The translations under genes and the position numbers were made by a program. DNA of 59,621 nt from Phycisphaerae bacterium. GTDB lineage: Bacteria; Planctomycetota; Phycisphaerae; Phycisphaerales; SM1A02. The DNA is taken from contig PBMX01000005.1 of assembly GCA_002722935.1 (NCBI GenBank), positions 1 through 59,621 on the forward strand, written 5' to 3'. Below, in pieces: positions 57,001 to 59,621 of this stretch; within the stretch, counting starts at the first letter, position 1; the number at the start of each line of letters is the position of its first letter. A model generated the notes under the pieces. The model was not told the origin of the DNA and did no database searches. It saw only the letters and a list, made by a program, of their open reading frames with translations.

Positions 57001-58184
57001 GGGTGAGATTCGATCTGCGAAAACTCTCCAGGATCCAGGAGGAAATTCGTCTTGAACTGGCGGAGATTCTTTCCACAACACCACAACTGGAAGATGCGGT
57101 GATCTTCACACATGCGCACCAGCTCATCGACGAACTGGGCACGGGTGTACGGGACTCGTTGGCATCCGGAACGGTTGACACAACAACACTTCTCCAGGAG
57201 CAGTCGATCATCCGCCACCTCAAGGGATTGGCCGAATCCCTCAGACAGTCCACCGATGAACCCGGGTTCAGTTCATCCCGTTCCACCAGTGGCGCTTCAT
57301 CCAGCCAGGGCGGCGGGGAACGACCACTTGTTCCTCCTGTCGCGGAATTGCAACTCCTTCGAAGCATGCAGGAGGGGATCCTCCTGAACACGGAGCAGGT
57401 CAACTCCACCCCCAACCTCGAAACAACAGGTCGAGCCGAGCTCCTGGAACACCTGGCATTCCAACAGGATGCACTCGCCGGACTTGGAATCGACATGCTC
57501 AGGAAACTTCAGGAAGCCGACCAGGGAACCATCGATGTTCAGCAACCGGATTCTCCCACCATGCCTCCCCCGGGGTGGCTTCCGTTTGAATCACCGATCC
57601 CATCCGAGCCCCTCGTGGAAGATGAGGAGTGGCCCGACCTGGATAACCTGCTCGATCTCCAACCGGAGGGCGAAGAAGAACGGTTCGAAGATATTCCCCC
57701 AACCGCTTCGGGTGATGAGGAGCAGACACCACTTCACTCCGCGATCGACTGCATGCGAAGAGCGGCGCAGCGACTGGATGCCGGCGAGGGAGGACTTGAA
57801 ACCCAACGGGTGCAGAAGGAGGTGATTGCACACCTTGATGCCCTTTTGGAAATGGCCAGTCGCCAACGGGAATCCGCGCAGGGTCAAGGCTCAAGTGACT
57901 CATCCCAGGCATCTGATCCATCATCCAGTTCTGAAACTCAACAGGTTGGATCGGATGATTCTTCACCCGGAGCTGGCCAGAACCCAGGGGAAGCATTCCC
58001 TCCACCCGCCCGGGAAGAGATGCTTGGTGGAACCATCGAGGAGCTTGGAAGCGAGTGGGGAATGTTGCCCGAACGGGTTCGTGAAATGCTTCATCAGGGC
58101 CGCCGGGAACGGTATTCGGTGATCTACGAGCGGATGACTGCCGAGTACTACAGGAAGCTTGCCGAGGAGGCGGGCCGTGAATAG
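54081..58184 (+). CDS. large membrane-anchored coiled-coil protein (DUF4175-like)
   Basis: Two N-terminal TMs (LFLSMVIPAFLLLVALDWLWRF, LFLVAWLFLFCLLFLKILFPI), long Gln/Glu/Arg-rich helical region, low-complexity Ser/Gln-rich C-terminus; ATG at 54081 is a likely start. Confidence 0.8.
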   Translation: MAPDGSGVENELMREFAHTLDHARKLARRLVLTRAVGLFLSMVIPAFLLLVALDWLWRFPTGIRHLFLVAWLFLFCLLFLKILFPIRNFDPSRVSIAHRLERSHPSLRGRCVPIVGLGETDHMAPEAMEEVGHLISGSHVRRAMKMGPSSGWLVLGLGFLISTIMVSVILPSTMSTGSTRLFLPWIDARWPARTAVESLMNLSSESVHGRGIPMLLRARNKTPGAPSGEVWVSYRVLGSEDDQWRTELLTDQGEGIHERVVSTTGSRIEFSFHTEDAVTDQQSCELLQLPEITSAHLDTTPPSHLSSRIASRSMDMRHDGRFENTTDSSILEGSRVKLELTTNRPIPYPEPSKIQEWMTDILGWSGDPRPDIVFNEIDPGSFVVQWTMGDPVRLVVQPRDSHGLRARSPWVVSLDSHPDRLPTVAIVNPPGDLSVLPTATIPLSSTGSDDIGLSTLGFELHPDTPALHPGSASSTWQHSITVEGTSGSLEHELDLGALEPGIGTILYLHATATDLHRDEHGTGRILHSSPRRIQVVDDTTFMSMLRQRLTLLEQRIRQLDERQAALQRLVRTGSWTREDRREQASISRSINEQESILDGIWTELEMNRASDERMESLLTISGDSIDRAASSSHAATIAMESDSDPATVLQEQETVRFELQELVAILSEDEESWVVIQRLEHLMEAQADLQGRTAAAGEDILGLSRNELPEDQVDAIDDLAGEHLSLIENAASLLEALQRQAGTLAGMGDDESDSMERALDIVEDSKLAEEIQNATRAITEARIESAVQSQQQVLDALNAARSAMESSTEGGVRELARRFEEMKKAVERLVSFQRNELLSLDSLLAGSPVDDLDISMIRLRTNTLSVADDMRRTGPQARPAASALDMAAGAQGSAVLSLRSEPFDGEGARVHEERSLDHLESVLSSLASMAEEARSQAEARERKDLSSRYKALAEREVDLYRSTIDLEGVVVDRRVRFDLRKLSRIQEEIRLELAEILSTTPQLEDAVIFTHAHQLIDELGTGVRDSLASGTVDTTTLLQEQSIIRHLKGLAESLRQSTDEPGFSSSRSTSGASSSQGGGERPLVPPVAELQLLRSMQEGILLNTEQVNSTPNLETTGRAELLEHLAFQQDALAGLGIDMLRKLQEADQGTIDVQQPDSPTMPPPGWLPFESPIPSEPLVEDEEWPDLDNLLDLQPEGEEERFEDIPPTASGDEEQTPLHSAIDCMRRAAQRLDAGEGGLETQRVQKEVIAHLDALLEMASRQRESAQGQGSSDSSQASDPSSSSETQQVGSDDSSPGAGQNPGEAFPPPAREEMLGGTIEELGSEWGMLPERVREMLHQGRRERYSVIYERMTAEYYRKLAEEAGRE

Positions 58185-59256
58185 GTTGATTCCGATTCTC
58201 GTTTTGGTATTCCTTCACTGCGCGGTATCGGCACAGGAGAAGGAACCCACAGCGATCCCGGCCGAACCTCTCACTGTGAATACCACCGGCTCACAGGGTG
58301 CGGAGAACTCTCCTACGAAAGACGAGATAACAACCGAGTTGAATGATTCGATCACACGAGGCCTGGAATACCTTGCCGGTCAACAGGTCGAGGACGGCTC
58401 CTTTGGAAGGGGGCGGTTCGCCAATCATGTCGGAATCACATCACTTGCAACGATCGCCTTCATGTCGGACGGGAATGTTCCAGGCCGAGGAAAGTATGCC
58501 CGGCAAGTGGAGCGAGGCGTCGATTTCATCCTGGCTCACGCGACCGAGACCGGCCTGATAGCGGCCGACACTTCCCATGGACCGATGTATGGACATGGTT
58601 TCGCCACCCTGCTGCTTGGCGAGGTCTACGGCATGACCGAGAAGGACGACCAGATACGCCTGGCCCTGGAAAAGGCCGTTGAACTCATCGTGCGGACCCA
58701 GAACGACGAGGGTGGCTGGAGATACCAGCCCATTCCATCAGATGCCGATGTCTCGGTGACGATCTGCCAGGTGATGGCTCTGAGAAGCGCCAGGAACGCA
58801 GGCATCAAGGTGCCGGCCGAAACAATCGATCGTGCGATCGACTACGTCAAGGAATGCCAGAACGAGGATGGAGGTTGGAGATACATGCTCCGAACCGGTT
58901 CGTCTGCGTGGCCCAGGACAGCCGCGGGAGTCGCCAGTCTCTTCTACGCCGGAGTCCACAGGGATGAGTCCATCGAGAAGGGGTTGAACTACCTCGAGGA
59001 AGCGGCGACTCCGGGTCGTGGAAATGTTCGACAATCACACTACTACTACGGGCAGTACTACGCGGTTCAGGCCATGTACATGGCGGGTGGCGAACGCTGG
59101 ATCCGCTGGTGGCCCGCGATTCGAGAGGAATTGATTAACAGGCAGTCAAGCAACGGTGGTTGGCTCGATCACCATGTCGGTGGTGCATATGCATCCTCCA
59201 TGGCCCTGATCATTCTCCAGATGCCCAAGCGATATCTTCCGATCTTCCAACGATGA
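58177..59256 (+). CDS. secreted prenyltransferase/squalene-oxidase-repeat protein
   Basis: GTG at 58177 overlapping the upstream stop; signal peptide; QW-like repeats QQVEDGSFGRGRFANHVGITSLA, QNDEGGWRYQPIPSDADVSVTICQVMALRSARNAGI, QNEDGGWRYMLR, SSNGGWLDHHVGGAYASSMALIILQ. Confidence 0.9.
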   Translation: MNRLIPILVLVFLHCAVSAQEKEPTAIPAEPLTVNTTGSQGAENSPTKDEITTELNDSITRGLEYLAGQQVEDGSFGRGRFANHVGITSLATIAFMSDGNVPGRGKYARQVERGVDFILAHATETGLIAADTSHGPMYGHGFATLLLGEVYGMTEKDDQIRLALEKAVELIVRTQNDEGGWRYQPIPSDADVSVTICQVMALRSARNAGIKVPAETIDRAIDYVKECQNEDGGWRYMLRTGSSAWPRTAAGVASLFYAGVHRDESIEKGLNYLEEAATPGRGNVRQSHYYYGQYYAVQAMYMAGGERWIRWWPAIREELINRQSSNGGWLDHHVGGAYASSMALIILQMPKRYLPIFQR

Positions 59257-59621
59257 TTCGATTCACACTGATCCTTGCAACCCTCCATGTCTCGGCCTCA
59301 TTCGCCGCGGCCAGTTCACTGTTCATCCTCGTGAAGACGGATGGACAACCCGAACCAGTGCAGTTGATGTCGATGGATCGAAACCAGGTCGAGATCCTGG
59401 TGCCGGGAGAAGGTCATGAGGATTTAACCAGGGATGAATGTCTGGCACTCCTGCGACCCGAACCCCTCAGGCCACCGGGTTTCGTTTCATGGATCCAGCT
59501 TCACGATGGGCAGGTGTTCATCGGGAAGTTGGCGCCGTCATCATCAAGTACCACGATCCACTGGAATCATCCATGGATGGGGATGCTGGAAATACCACTT
59601 GAACAGGTCGACAAGATCAGG
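59253..59621 (+). CDS. hypothetical secreted protein, 3'-truncated by the window edge
   Basis: ATG at 59253 (ATGA overlap): MIRFTLILATLHVSASFAAASSLFILVKTDGQPEPVQLMSMDRNQVEIL... open to the end. Confidence 0.65.
   Translation, partial: MIRFTLILATLHVSASFAAASSLFILVKTDGQPEPVQLMSMDRNQVEILVPGEGHEDLTRDECLALLRPEPLRPPGFVSWIQLHDGQVFIGKLAPSSSSTTIHWNHPWMGMLEIPLEQVDKIR

Overview
The window is a high-GC, gene-dense bacterial chromosome segment. Its gene content resembles Planctomycetota, probably Phycisphaerae-like (inference from gene families and a dockerin-like secreted protein, not from a marker tree). I support about 43 protein-coding genes, one tRNA-Ala(TGC), and one 49-aa membrane ORF missing from the ORF track. 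I see no CRISPR array, rRNA, transposase, integrase or prophage. Housekeeping genes include gatB, pyrE, eno, a resB/ccsA cytochrome c biogenesis pair, prpC-like citrate synthase, prpB-like lyase, tsaC/sua5, polyprenyl synthetase, rsmJ-like methyltransferase and dnaA. The most interesting parts are: (1) an isochorismatase-fold protein that has lost the catalytic Asp (to Gly) and nucleophilic Cys (to Trp), overlapping by ATGA with a Ser/Thr kinase; (2) a locus with a TPR-sulfotransferase, a trigger-factor-like protein lacking the ribosome-docking signature, a TPR lipoprotein, an FG-GAP/ASPIC-UnbV protein and a degenerate phosphodiesterase-TPR protein; (3) a TPR protein ending in two RNA polymerase alpha-CTD-like modules without the alpha N-terminal domain; (4) a MoxR-DUF58-BatA-VWA-giant coiled-coil-squalene-cyclase-repeat operon that runs off the window; (5) a secreted seven-repeat RCC1 protein with tandem Cys modules and a dockerin-like tail; (6) a kinase-like protein fused to a membrane domain. 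All calls come from reading the translations; no database search was possible.
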